This document shows positions 8,569 to 16,383 of a stretch of 44,514 nucleotides of DNA, piece by piece. Under the pieces are notes generated by a model. It was not told the origin of the DNA. It ran no database searches and worked only from the letters and a program-made list of their open reading frames with translations. Position numbers and translations under genes: made by a program. Source of the stretch: Streptomyces sp. AC555_RSS877 (GTDB taxonomy: Bacteria; Actinomycetota; Actinomycetes; Streptomycetales; Streptomycetaceae); the NCBI RefSeq assembly GCF_019049245.1, contig NZ_JAGMUK010000002.1, positions 1-44,514 on the forward strand, in the 5' to 3' direction. The first letter of the stretch is position 1; each line of letters opens with the position of its first letter.

Positions 8569-9522
8569 ATGCCGCAGACCGAGACACCGGGCACCGAGGC
8601 GGCCCCGCTCATCCGGTTGCGCTGGTGGACCGAGCTGCCGCTGATCGTGCTGGTGTACGCCTGCTACTCCGCCGGCCGACTCCTCGCCCGGGGCGACGTC
8701 ACGAGTGCCGTCGACCACGGTCTGGCGATCCTGCGGGTCGAGAAGGTCCTGCGCATCAACGCGGAACACCCGCTCAACCGGCTCTTCACGAGCGAGGCGT
8801 GGATCGGCGTCCCGGCCGACTTCTGGTACGCGTCGCTGCACTATCTGGTCACGCCCGCGATCCTGGTCTGGCTGTTCCGGTCCCGCGCCGTGCACTACCG
8901 GCTGGCCCGCACCTGGCTGATGACGTCCACCTTCATCGGTCTGATCGGCTTCACCCTGCTGCCGACCTGTCCGCCCCGGCTGCTCTCGTCGGGCCACGGC
9001 TTCGTCGACACGATGGCCCAGTACAGCTCGTACGGCTGGTGGGGCGGCGAGGCGAGCGCCCCACGGGGCCTCGGCGGAATGACCAACCAGTACGCGGCCA
9101 TGCCGAGCCTGCACGTGGGCTGGGCGCTGTGGTGCGGTGTGATGCTGTGGAAGTACGGCGGGACACGTACCGCGAAGACCGCCGCGATCGTCTATCCGCT
9201 GGTGACCACGATCGTGGTGATGGGCACCGCGAACCACTACTTCCTCGACGCGGTCGCGGGGGCCGCGGTGATGGGGGCCGGGCTGCTGCTCGCGCCGGTC
9301 GTCACGCGGTACGCGCAGCGGGTCACGGCGCCGATGCGGGTCCGGTTCACGGGTGTCGCGGCAAGCTCTCCCGGCGCACCTGCCTCGATTGTCAGTGACG
9401 GATGCCAGACTTCCGCGGGTGAGCACATTCCACGGCAGCGCGATTCACAGTTCGCAGGCGGAGCCGAACCGAGTGCCTCTCCCGCGGACGCGGGAGACGG
9501 GGCTCCGGCAGCGGCTCGCTGA
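8569..9522 (+). CDS. PAP2-superfamily membrane phosphatase (inositol-phosphorylceramide-synthase-like)
   Basis: 317 residues with a strong ribosome site (GGGGGAGG) before ATG 8569. About six membrane helices are visible (WWTELPLIVLVYACYSAGRLL; YASLHYLVTPAILVWLF; LMTSTFIGLIGFTLLPTCPPRLL; LHVGWALWCGVMLW; IVYPLVTTIVVMGTANHYFL; AVAGAAVMGAGLLLAPVV). Phosphatase motifs are AAMPSLHVGWALW (catalytic His) and GTANHYFLDAVAG (His and Asp). It probably acts on a lipid or isoprenoid phosphate at the membrane. The last ~55 residues are a hydrophilic, Ala/Ser-rich tail. Their codons overlap the start of the next gene by 104 bp in another frame, so this tail may be a run-on rather than a functional part. Confidence 0.88.
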   Translation: MPQTETPGTEAAPLIRLRWWTELPLIVLVYACYSAGRLLARGDVTSAVDHGLAILRVEKVLRINAEHPLNRLFTSEAWIGVPADFWYASLHYLVTPAILVWLFRSRAVHYRLARTWLMTSTFIGLIGFTLLPTCPPRLLSSGHGFVDTMAQYSSYGWWGGEASAPRGLGGMTNQYAAMPSLHVGWALWCGVMLWKYGGTRTAKTAAIVYPLVTTIVVMGTANHYFLDAVAGAAVMGAGLLLAPVVTRYAQRVTAPMRVRFTGVAASSPGAPASIVSDGCQTSAGEHIPRQRDSQFAGGAEPSASPADAGDGAPAAAR

Positions 9523-10600
9523 GCTGCGCGGTCCCGAGGTACCGGCCAAGGCACTGGACGCGCGCGCCCTGGCCGCCCTCGCCGCCAACCCCGGCTGCAA
9601 GCGGCGGGCGATCCTCGACGGCGCCGGGGTGGACAAGGCGGCGCTCGCGGACGCGCTGGGCTCCCCCTCCGCCTTCGGCCAGTCGCAGTTCGCCCTGACG
9701 CGGGGCAACGCGTTCGAGGCGCGGGTCAAGGCGGACGGCGGCGCGGAGCTGCTGCGTCTGGTGCACGAGAGGCTGGACCGCAAGGCCGAGCCGCCGTCGA
9801 ACGCCGAGGTGCCCGACCTCACCGCGATCGGCCCCGAGGGACGCACCGCCCGTACGGCCCTCGCCCTGCGCGACGCCACCGCGAGCGGCGGCTGGACGCT
9901 GCTCGACCACCCGATGCTGGCGCTCGACGTGGCCGGTTCGCCCGCCTTCCTGGAGCCGGACGCGGTGGTGGTGCACCCGGACGGCAGCTGGACGGTCGTC
10001 GAGATCAAGTCCTTTCCGATGCTGGACGGTTCGGCGGACCCGGCCAAGGTGGGCGCCGCCGCCCGCCAGGCCGCGGTGTACGTCCTGGCGCTGGAGGAAG
10101 AGGCCGCCCGCCTGACCCCACCGCCGCGCGTGCGTCACCACGTCCTGCTGGTCTGCCCGAAGGACTTCTCCAACCTCGCCACCGCGTCCGCCGTGGACAT
10201 CCGCAAACAGCGCGCGGTGACCTCCCGCCAGCTGGCCCGCCTCACCCGCGTCCAGGACATCGCCGACGCCCTGCCCGAGGGCACCTGCTTCTCCCCCGAG
10301 CTGCCCGCCGACGAGCTGACGACCGCGGTCGAGGCGGTCCCGGCGACGTACGCGCCCGAGTGCCTGTCCGCGTGCGAGCTGGCCTTCCACTGCCGGGACC
10401 GCTCCCGCGCGGACGGCGCGGTGACGTCGCTCGGCCGCTCGGTGCGCGCCGAACTCGGCGGTCTGACAACGGTCGAGGACGTCCTGGCGGCGGCCCGCGG
10501 GGAGGCCGGGGATCCGGACGATCCGGCGGTGGCGGCGCTCAGGAGGGCGGCCGAGCTGAGGGCACAGGCCCTCGGCCGGGGAGTGGCCGCATGTCGCTGA
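9419..10600 (+). CDS. Fe-S PD-(D/E)XK nuclease (RecB/Cas4/Dna2-type), first gene of a nuclease-helicase operon
   Basis: 393 residues from GTG 9419. An ATG at 9353 is possible but overlaps PAP2 further, and neither start has a clear ribosome site. Nuclease residues are Glu100 in RGNAFEARV, Asp181 in FLEPDAVVVH, and Glu195-X-Lys197 in WTVVEIKSF. One Cys lies before the core (Cys60, NPGCKRRAIL) and three after it (Cys315, Cys319, Cys325, in PECLSACELAFHCRD). That one-plus-three layout is the 4Fe-4S clasp of AddB, Cas4 and Dna2. It should cut single-stranded DNA ends. The stop overlaps the next gene by 10 bp, so it is coupled to the two following genes. No cas, addA or recB gene is nearby, and the partner helicase is the third gene. 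Confidence 0.87.
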   Translation: MSTFHGSAIHSSQAEPNRVPLPRTRETGLRQRLAELRGPEVPAKALDARALAALAANPGCKRRAILDGAGVDKAALADALGSPSAFGQSQFALTRGNAFEARVKADGGAELLRLVHERLDRKAEPPSNAEVPDLTAIGPEGRTARTALALRDATASGGWTLLDHPMLALDVAGSPAFLEPDAVVVHPDGSWTVVEIKSFPMLDGSADPAKVGAAARQAAVYVLALEEEAARLTPPPRVRHHVLLVCPKDFSNLATASAVDIRKQRAVTSRQLARLTRVQDIADALPEGTCFSPELPADELTTAVEAVPATYAPECLSACELAFHCRDRSRADGAVTSLGRSVRAELGGLTTVEDVLAAARGEAGDPDDPAVAALRRAAELRAQALGRGVAACR

Positions 10601-12180
10601 TCTCCACCCTCGCCCGCCTCGAAGCCGTCAGCACGGGCCGCGCCCAGCCGGTCGCCACCGTCCGGCACCGGCGTCTTTCCGAGCATCCCCTCGTCTTCGT
10701 GCCGCTCACCACCGCCGGTGAGGCCGGCGCCCCGCTCGGCGCGCTGGTGGGCACCGACCGGGACACCCCGCACCTGCTGGTCGTACCGCAGCCGCGCGAC
10801 CGCGACCTCAGGTTCGCGTTCCTGGCGGAGCTCGCCGACGTCGTCCTGCCGTACCTCGACACGTATGCCGGTTCCGTGGAGGCCGCCGAGCGCACCGAGA
10901 CCGACCCGGAGACCGGCAAGCGGGTCAAGGTCGAGGTCGAGCTGTGCACGGACGCCCCGCAGCTGATCGTGCCGAGCCGCGCGGGCATCGAGTTCGTACG
11001 GCTCCTCGGCCGCTCGATGCGTTTTCGGCGTACGGCGGAACAGGACCCGGAGACGCCGTACCCCGCGCCGCCCCGGCTGCCGTTGCTCGGCCGCTGGCTG
11101 ACCCACTTCGCGGAGCGCGCCCGCGTGCCAGGCTCCTCGCTGCTGCTGGCCATGACCGACGTCCTGGCCCGGCACTGGGCGACCGGCCAGTCCACCCTGG
11201 AGGACCAGCACCTGGGCGCGCTGCTCGCCTGGATCGACCCGCCGGAGGGGAAGTCCGGCGCCGAGGCCGCCCTGTGGGCCGAGCTGCGGCGGGACGCGCA
11301 GGGCCAGCTGCTGTGGCCGCCGGCCGGCCCGGCCACCGACCCGGCGTTCGACAACAAGCTCCTGGCCCCCGCCATCGAGCGATACGACCGCGCCCGGACC
11401 GCACTCGGGACCGCCGAGGACGGGCTGGAGGCGGACGACCGGCTGGGCGCGCTCACCGCCGCCGAGCGGGAACTCCGCGACCTGGTGGCGAGCCGAACGC
11501 GGCCGACCTGGGACGCGGTGTGGCGCGGCCTGGACCTGCTGCGGGCCCTGCCCGAGGGCGGGCGCGTCGAGGAGCGGTGGACCCGCGACCGCTGGTCGTT
11601 CACCGGCCACCGCGACCGCGTCCTGTCCGGCGAGCCCCCGCAGCCGCGCCGCGACGACGCGGTCACCGCCGCGAACAAGCTCGCCGCGCGCGAGCGCGAA
11701 CAGGCCCGTCTGGAGGCGCAGGAAGCCCTGGACGACCCGCTGGTCATGGCCGGACGGCGGCTGGCCGGTGAGGCGTTCGCGGGTGAGGTCACGGACGTCG
11801 TCATGACGTACAGCGAGGGCAAGCGGCCGAGCCCGCGCCCCCTGGTGACCGTACGGACGGACGACCGGCCGCATCTCGGGGAGCGGGTGAAGGTGTACCG
11901 CTCGCTGGGCGGGAAGCCGCAGGCGGCCGAGTTCGTGGGCCGGGAAGCGGAAGATCTGCTCGTGGTGCGGATCGTCGACAAGATGGGCCGCGGCAAGGAG
12001 CCCGAGACCGGTTCCGTGCCCGAGAAGGGCGACCTGGTCTGCTTCACCCTCTTCGAGCACGAGCAGCGGGGCGGAGCGAAACTGCCCGACCCGGAGGACA
12101 CCCCGTGGACGCACGGCGGACCACCGGGTGAGCCGACGACACCGGCTCCCGACCCCCTGACCGCGGAGGATCTCCTGTGA
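10591..12180 (+). CDS. Unknown 529-residue protein, middle gene of the nuclease-helicase operon
   Basis: I do not recognise a named family. ATG 10591 overlaps the nuclease stop, and the stop TGA overlaps the helicase GTG. The first ~330 residues look alpha-helical. A charged helical stretch follows (AANKLAAREREQARLEAQEAL, about 350-375). The last ~110 residues (AFAGEVTDVVMTYSEGKRPSPRPLVTVRTDD ... HLGERVKVYRSLGGKPQAAEFVGREAEDLLVVRIVDKMG ... PEKGDLVCFTLFE) are strand-rich with regular turns. They resemble the small barrel (domain 1B) that precedes the motor in Upf1/Dna2-type helicases. That resemblance is judged by eye. No catalytic motif is visible, so a scaffold or DNA-clamp role between nuclease and helicase is a reasonable inference. 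Confidence 0.8.
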   Translation: MSLISTLARLEAVSTGRAQPVATVRHRRLSEHPLVFVPLTTAGEAGAPLGALVGTDRDTPHLLVVPQPRDRDLRFAFLAELADVVLPYLDTYAGSVEAAERTETDPETGKRVKVEVELCTDAPQLIVPSRAGIEFVRLLGRSMRFRRTAEQDPETPYPAPPRLPLLGRWLTHFAERARVPGSSLLLAMTDVLARHWATGQSTLEDQHLGALLAWIDPPEGKSGAEAALWAELRRDAQGQLLWPPAGPATDPAFDNKLLAPAIERYDRARTALGTAEDGLEADDRLGALTAAERELRDLVASRTRPTWDAVWRGLDLLRALPEGGRVEERWTRDRWSFTGHRDRVLSGEPPQPRRDDAVTAANKLAAREREQARLEAQEALDDPLVMAGRRLAGEAFAGEVTDVVMTYSEGKRPSPRPLVTVRTDDRPHLGERVKVYRSLGGKPQAAEFVGREAEDLLVVRIVDKMGRGKEPETGSVPEKGDLVCFTLFEHEQRGGAKLPDPEDTPWTHGGPPGEPTTPAPDPLTAEDLL

Positions 12181-13508
12181 CCGCGTTCGATCCCGGCCTC
12201 GAGGCGTCCCGTGCCACCGAGGCGATCCTCCACGACACCCTGCACGGCTCGGCGCGCGGTGTCGTCGTGGACTCCCCGCCCGGCGCCGGCAAGTCCACGC
12301 TCGTCGTCCGCGCGGCGCTGGAACTGGCCGAGGCCGGTCGCCCCCTGATGGTGGTGGCGCAGACCAACGCCCAGGTCGACGACCTGGTGCTGAGGCTCGC
12401 GGAGAAGAACCCCGGCCTGCCGGTGGGACGCTTGCACAGCAGCGACGCCGACCCGTACGACAAGGCGCTCGACGACCTGCCGAACGTCCGGAAGTCGGCG
12501 AAGGCGGGCGACCTCACCGGGCTGGCCGTCGTCATCTCCACGGCCGCCAAGTGGGGACACGTCAAGGTCGACGAACCGTGGCGGCACGCCATCGTCGACG
12601 AGGCCTACCAGATGCGCTCGGACGCGCTGCTCGCCGTGGCCGGGCTCTTCGAGCGGGCCCTGTTCGTGGGCGACCCTGGCCAGCTGGACCCGTTCGCGAT
12701 CGTCGGCAGCGAGCAGTGGGCGGGCCTGTCCTACGACCCGTCGGGCTCCGCCGTGACCACCCTGCTCGCGCACAACCCCGAGCTGCCGCAGCACCGCCTG
12801 CCGGTGTCCTGGCGGCTCCCGGCCTCGGCCGCGCCCCTGGTCTCCGACGCCTTCTACCCGTACACGCCCTTCCGCAGCGGCACCGGCCACGACGACCGCC
12901 GCCTCACCCTCGCGGTCCCGTCGGACGGCTCCGGCCCCGACCGGGTGATCGACGAGGCGGCCGAGTCCGGCTGGGGCCTGCTGGAGCTGCCCGCGCGGCA
13001 CACCCCGCGCACGGACCCCGAGGCGGTGCGGGCCGTGGCGGCGGTCGTACGACGGCTGCTCGACCGGGGCGGCGCCGCCACCTCGGAGCGCTCCCCCGAC
13101 CCCACACCCCTCACCGCCGACCGGATCGCCGTCGGCACGGCCCACCGCGACCAGGCGGCGGCGGTCCGCGCCGCGCTGGCCGAGCTGGGCGTCCAGGACG
13201 TCACCGTCGACACCGCGAACCGCCTCCAGGGCCGCGAGTACGACGTCACGGTCGTCCTCCACCCGCTCTCCGGCCGCCCCGACGCCACCGCGTTCCACCT
13301 GGAGACGGGCCGCCTGTGCGTCCTCACCTCCCGGCACAGACACGCGTGCATCGTGGTGTGCCGAGCCGGCGTGACCGACCTGCTCGACGACTACCCGTCG
13401 ACGGAACCGGTCCAGCTGGGAACGCTCGTGAAGTTCCCGGACGGCTGGGAGGCCAACCACGCGGTGCTGGCACACCTGTCGGAGCACAAGGTGGCCTGGC
13501 GGCCATGA
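12177..13508 (+). CDS. Superfamily 1 (Upf1/Dna2-like) DNA helicase
   Basis: 443 residues from GTG 12177, with GCGGAGGA just upstream inside the previous gene. Motif I is PPGAGKST (34-41), motif Ia LMVVAQTNAQVDDL, motif II IVDEAYQ (Asp141-Glu142) and motif III FVGDPGQLDP (165-172). Motif IV-like parts are HRLPVSWRLP and RIAVGTAHRDQAAAVRAAL. Motif V is VDTANRLQGREYDVTVV and motif VI VLTSRHRHACIVV. This is a compact, complete SF1 motor lacking the long 1B and 2B inserts. A strand-rich segment that could replace 1B ends the neighbouring protein. Coupled by GTGA overlap to the middle gene, it likely feeds DNA to the Fe-S nuclease in repair or defence. Confidence 0.9.
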   Translation: MTAFDPGLEASRATEAILHDTLHGSARGVVVDSPPGAGKSTLVVRAALELAEAGRPLMVVAQTNAQVDDLVLRLAEKNPGLPVGRLHSSDADPYDKALDDLPNVRKSAKAGDLTGLAVVISTAAKWGHVKVDEPWRHAIVDEAYQMRSDALLAVAGLFERALFVGDPGQLDPFAIVGSEQWAGLSYDPSGSAVTTLLAHNPELPQHRLPVSWRLPASAAPLVSDAFYPYTPFRSGTGHDDRRLTLAVPSDGSGPDRVIDEAAESGWGLLELPARHTPRTDPEAVRAVAAVVRRLLDRGGAATSERSPDPTPLTADRIAVGTAHRDQAAAVRAALAELGVQDVTVDTANRLQGREYDVTVVLHPLSGRPDATAFHLETGRLCVLTSRHRHACIVVCRAGVTDLLDDYPSTEPVQLGTLVKFPDGWEANHAVLAHLSEHKVAWRP

Positions 13509-13664
13509 CCGGCCCGTGGGAACATCGCGCGGCCCGCAGAGCTTGACACCGCTGGAGTGACCAGGGCTGCCGCCGGAAGCACCGGCCCCCTTGCGCGGGC
13601 GCGGGACAATGGACGGTGGCCCACTCACCGACGGGTCATCCGTGACGTACGAGGAGGAGAAGAC

Positions 13665-14030
13665 ATGGCGGAGCCCACGCCGCGTCGGAACGACCCGCGG
13701 CTACGCCCCGCGCCCCTGCTCTTCGAGCCCGCGCAGGTCGCCGACGACCCGGAGCGCTTCTTCGATCTGGAGTCGATGGACGACCCCCGCGCACTGCTGG
13801 CCCGTGCGACGGAGCTGACGCACGCGTTCCGTGCGGCGACCGACCGTGCCGTGGAGTTCCAGGCGATCGCGGCGGCCCAGCTGGCCGACCCGCGCCGCTT
13901 CGACCGGCTGACGCCGGCGGACATCGCCGCCCGGGCCGAGTGGACCGAGGACTACGCGAAGAAGATGGTCGAGTTCGGCCGGGATCTGCTGCGGGGCGCC
14001 GAGGGGCCGGGACACGCCGACCCGGTGTGA
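13665..14030 (+). CDS. Small conserved hypothetical protein
   Basis: 121 residues from ATG 13665, chosen because GAGGAGGAGA lies directly upstream. Longer in-frame starts lack such a site. The sequence is soluble, acidic and helical (DDPERFFDLESMDDPRALLARATELTHAFRAATDRAVEFQAIAAAQLADPRRFDRLTPADIAARAEWTEDYAKKMVEFGRDLLRG). The LTPADIAARAEWTEDYAKKMVEFGRD end could form a small helix-turn-helix-like unit. No family is recognised. It stands 156 bp after the helicase gene with its own ribosome site, so it may or may not belong to that operon. Confidence 0.8.
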   Translation: MAEPTPRRNDPRLRPAPLLFEPAQVADDPERFFDLESMDDPRALLARATELTHAFRAATDRAVEFQAIAAAQLADPRRFDRLTPADIAARAEWTEDYAKKMVEFGRDLLRGAEGPGHADPV

Positions 14031-14183
14031 GACATGTGCACCATGCGAACCATGTGGTTCATGTGAAGCGCATGTACTGAACGCATATGCCAGGCGGGCA
14101 AGATACTCCCTCCCGGTACGACCCGTCCCGGTTTCCGGCAACCCTCGGAGACCGAGCGCTCACCACCGGTAGATGTAGTCGGC

Positions 14184-14780
14184 ATGAGCAGCCCACGCGA
14201 AGAGACCGGCACCGACCGCTTCGACGTCTCGGGGGTCACCCCGGACGGAGCCGCCTGGCTCGCCTCGGCGGCAACGTATCCGCGCAGCACCCTCGCGCTC
14301 TGGGAGGAGCGGCCGGACGCCCCGGTCGTCCTGCCCTGCGGCACCGCCTTCGACGTCGTCGGCGCGCCCGCGTTCTTCGGGCGCCGGATGCTCGACCGGC
14401 TGTGGGACGAGGGCCCGGGGTCGGGGCCGGTCGCGGCGTTCCGGGGCCGGATGCTGCTGTTCGCCGCGCCCGGCACGGCACAGCGGCTGCCGTCGCTGCT
14501 GCACTGGGAGGAGTTCGGGCGCACCGGTGCCATCCCGCCGCTGCTGTGCCACGGCACCGGCGACGCGGTGACCGTCCCTGCACCCGTGGGCGCCGCGGGC
14601 TCCGTCGGCCCGTCCGGCTGCCGCTGGCTGGTCGCCCCGGACACCCGCCGGCCCTGGCTGCCGGGCCCCGAGATCCTGCTCTGGGCGGCCGTCCGGGCGG
14701 CCCGCGCGGCCGTGCGGATATCGATTTTTCCTCCCGCCGATCAGGGTGCTAAGGTCTACGACGTCAGCAGGCGCCGCTAG
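14184..14780 (+). CDS. Primase/polymerase-like protein, paralogue of the protein at 5389
   Basis: 198 residues. Recognisable Streptomyces family usually labelled bifunctional DNA primase/polymerase: GAAWLASAATYPRSTLALWEERP, VVLPCGTAFDVVGAPAFFGRRML, GPVAAFRGRMLLFAAPGTAQRLPSLLHWEEFG, PPLLCHGTGDAVTVPAPV, CRWLVAPDTRRPWLPGPEILLWAAVRAAR. The PrimPol catalytic acidic residues are not evident, so the name may mislead. The start is uncertain because ATG 14184 has only a weak upstream site. The stop TAG lies at bases 8-10 of the downstream tRNA-Lys gene, so the tRNA promoter must sit within this coding sequence (a possible -10, TAAGGT, is at 14750-14755). Confidence 0.8.
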   Translation: MSSPREETGTDRFDVSGVTPDGAAWLASAATYPRSTLALWEERPDAPVVLPCGTAFDVVGAPAFFGRRMLDRLWDEGPGSGPVAAFRGRMLLFAAPGTAQRLPSLLHWEEFGRTGAIPPLLCHGTGDAVTVPAPVGAAGSVGPSGCRWLVAPDTRRPWLPGPEILLWAAVRAARAAVRISIFPPADQGAKVYDVSRRR

Positions 14781-14844
14781 CTCAGTTGGTTAGAGCAGCT
14801 GACTCTTAATCAGCGGGTCCGGGGTTCGAGTCCCTGGCGGCGCA
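14771..14844 (+). tRNA. tRNA-Lys (anticodon CTT), copy 1
   Basis: 74 nt. Acceptor arms GCGCCGC (14771-14777) and GCGGCGC (14837-14843) pair over 7 bp. Anticodon stem GCTGA/TCAGC encloses loop CTCTTAA with anticodon CTT. The T loop is TTCGAGT and the discriminator base A, with no encoded CCA. Identical copies lie at 28938 and 34678. Confidence 0.98.
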
Positions 14845-14852
14845 CGACACGA

Positions 14853-14882
14853 AAAGCCCCCTCGCTCAGGCGAGGGGGCTTT
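14853..14882 (+). terminator. Terminator of tRNA-Lys copy 1
   Basis: Perfect 11-bp stem AGCCCCCTCGC / GCGAGGGGGCT with loop TCAG, flanked by AA and TT. It starts 9 bases after the tRNA. Confidence 0.85.
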
Positions 14883-14900
14883 CGCGTACCCACGCGGCTA

Positions 14901-15121
14901 GGGCCTGTCCGGCGGATCATGTTGCAGACGTGGGGCCTGGCACGCCGATCTGCGGTGTTGTCGTCGGTTGCCGACTCCCGCACTCTCGACTTCGCCCGAG
15001 CGGGGGGACCCCCATCGCGTCGACGCCCTCCTCCGCCTGGCAGCTCGACGCACCAGGCCCCGCTCACCTGCGCCGATGAGGCGCCGCGGATGTCCTGCGA
15101 CTTGATCCGCCGGACAGGCCC
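14901..15121. mobile_element. 221-bp miniature inverted-repeat element (MITE) flanked by TA
   Basis: Perfect 19-bp terminal inverted repeats: GGGCCTGTCCGGCGGATCA at 14901-14919 and its complement at 15103-15121. Each is bordered by TA (14899-14900 and 15122-15123), as expected for an element that duplicates a TA target. The 180-bp interior has no open reading frame that could encode a transposase, so it would depend on a full element elsewhere. The right end coincides with the stop codon of the metalloprotease gene: bases 15123-15121 read TAG on the minus strand, with TA from the target and G from the element. Confidence 0.8.
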
Positions 15122-16383
15122 TAAGCGGTCGTGATCTTCACCGTCCATGCCCCCGAGGCCGTCCGCCCCTCCACCTCCAGCCGCACGTCCTCGCCCGGCA
15201 CCGTGAAGCGCTCGCCGACGGAGACCGGAGCGTCCGCGAGGGGCGGGTAGACGGAGGCCTCCCAGCAGGCCTCGGTGTGCGGGTGGGCGTCGATCACCTC
15301 CACCGGTCCGCCGCCGGACGCGGCGCCGCTGCTCACCCGGTAGACGAGGATGCCCGGTCGGCAGACCTGCGTGTCGTTGCCGACCGGCCCGCGCGCCTCG
15401 AAGGCGAGCACGCTGTCAACCCCGGTGCGCACGACCGCGAGCTTGGTCCCGCGGCCCAGCCCGAAGGCCGGCGCCCCGGCGGCGCCCACGACAGGGACGC
15501 CCGGCCCCGCGCCGAGCGGTTCCAGGGTCAGCCGGGTCGGCCCGGCGCCCCGTACGCACGCCACCTGCCGGGGCTCCAGCCAGCCGAGCTTCCACTTGTG
15601 CCAGCCGAACAGGTCCGGCGCCAGCGCGAACTGGCTGCCCATCAGGTCCCAGTCGCCGACGTACGTGTCCCAGTCGCCCTTGCCGTCCGCCGGACGGTGG
15701 TAGAGGTCCGGCAGGTCGAAGACGTGCCCGGTCTCGTGGGCCAGCACCAGCCGGTCCGGCGGATGCTGCTCGAACACCGTGACGACCCGGCGGATGTCGG
15801 TGCCGTCCGCCCTCAGCGGGGCGTCGAGGTTGACGACCTTCGTCGCGTCCGAGTCCACGCCGGGCGCGTCCGGATCGGCGACGAAGTAGACGATGTCGTA
15901 GCGCGAGAAGTCGACCTGCCCGTCGGCCGCGGCGAGCGCGTCGCGCAGGTAGGCGGCGCGGTGGGCGGGCTTCCAGTCGCGCTGTATGGCGTACGACGTG
16001 GAGGGCTGCGGCATCCGGATCCAGTCCCGCCGTGGATGCGGGCGCAGGGTGAACCGGCCGTAGGAGGCGCGCTCGAAGAAGCGGCTGGTGGCCGGGAAGT
16101 GGTCGGCGGTCAGCTCGGCGGGGCTGGTCAGCGGGACCGAGTCCGGGAAGGACAGGAAGACCGTCACCGCGTCCAGCACCCGGGCCGGGCGCGGATAGGC
16201 GGTGTTCCAGGTGTCCAGGCCCTCCGAGTGGTGGGCCTCGGTGCGCTGGAGGATGCACGGCGATACCGTGAACGGTTCGGCGACCGAGGGCCCGGTCACG
16301 AGGGAGGTGGCGGCGAGCGCCGACAAGGTGGTGAACACGGCCGCGGTACTGCGCAGTCGGGAGCGCGGAAACGGACGCGGCAC
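15121..16383 (-). CDS. Secreted M6-like zinc metalloprotease
   Basis: 420 residues from GTG 16383, chosen because GGAGG lies 5 bases upstream. The 48 extra residues of the longer frame are unlike a signal peptide. The start gives a Sec signal (RPFPRSRLRSTAAVFTTLSALAATSLVTGPSVA). The zinc site is LVLAHETGHVFDLPDLYH (HEXXH with downstream Asp/His), followed by WDLMGSQFALAPDLFGWHKWKLGWL, typical of M6 peptidases (immune-inhibitor-A group). A beta-rich end (about 300-420) has several Cys likely in disulfides. Predicted extracellular protease, single gene, divergent from cdgA. Its stop codon is formed at the edge of the MITE. Confidence 0.9.
   Translation of the reverse strand: MPRPFPRSRLRSTAAVFTTLSALAATSLVTGPSVAEPFTVSPCILQRTEAHHSEGLDTWNTAYPRPARVLDAVTVFLSFPDSVPLTSPAELTADHFPATSRFFERASYGRFTLRPHPRRDWIRMPQPSTSYAIQRDWKPAHRAAYLRDALAAADGQVDFSRYDIVYFVADPDAPGVDSDATKVVNLDAPLRADGTDIRRVVTVFEQHPPDRLVLAHETGHVFDLPDLYHRPADGKGDWDTYVGDWDLMGSQFALAPDLFGWHKWKLGWLEPRQVACVRGAGPTRLTLEPLGAGPGVPVVGAAGAPAFGLGRGTKLAVVRTGVDSVLAFEARGPVGNDTQVCRPGILVYRVSSGAASGGGPVEVIDAHPHTEACWEASVYPPLADAPVSVGERFTVPGEDVRLEVEGRTASGAWTVKITTA

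Noticed and set aside
9419..10600. Cas4 of a CRISPR system
   Set aside because: Motifs are Cas4-like, but no repeat-spacer array or other cas gene is present. The partners are a helicase and an unknown protein.
10539..13628. Leftward 1029-codon open frame across the nuclease-helicase operon
   Set aside because: Low-complexity Arg/Ala/Ser/Gly translation on the opposite strand of three well-supported genes. Such frames arise in high-GC DNA from third-position bias.
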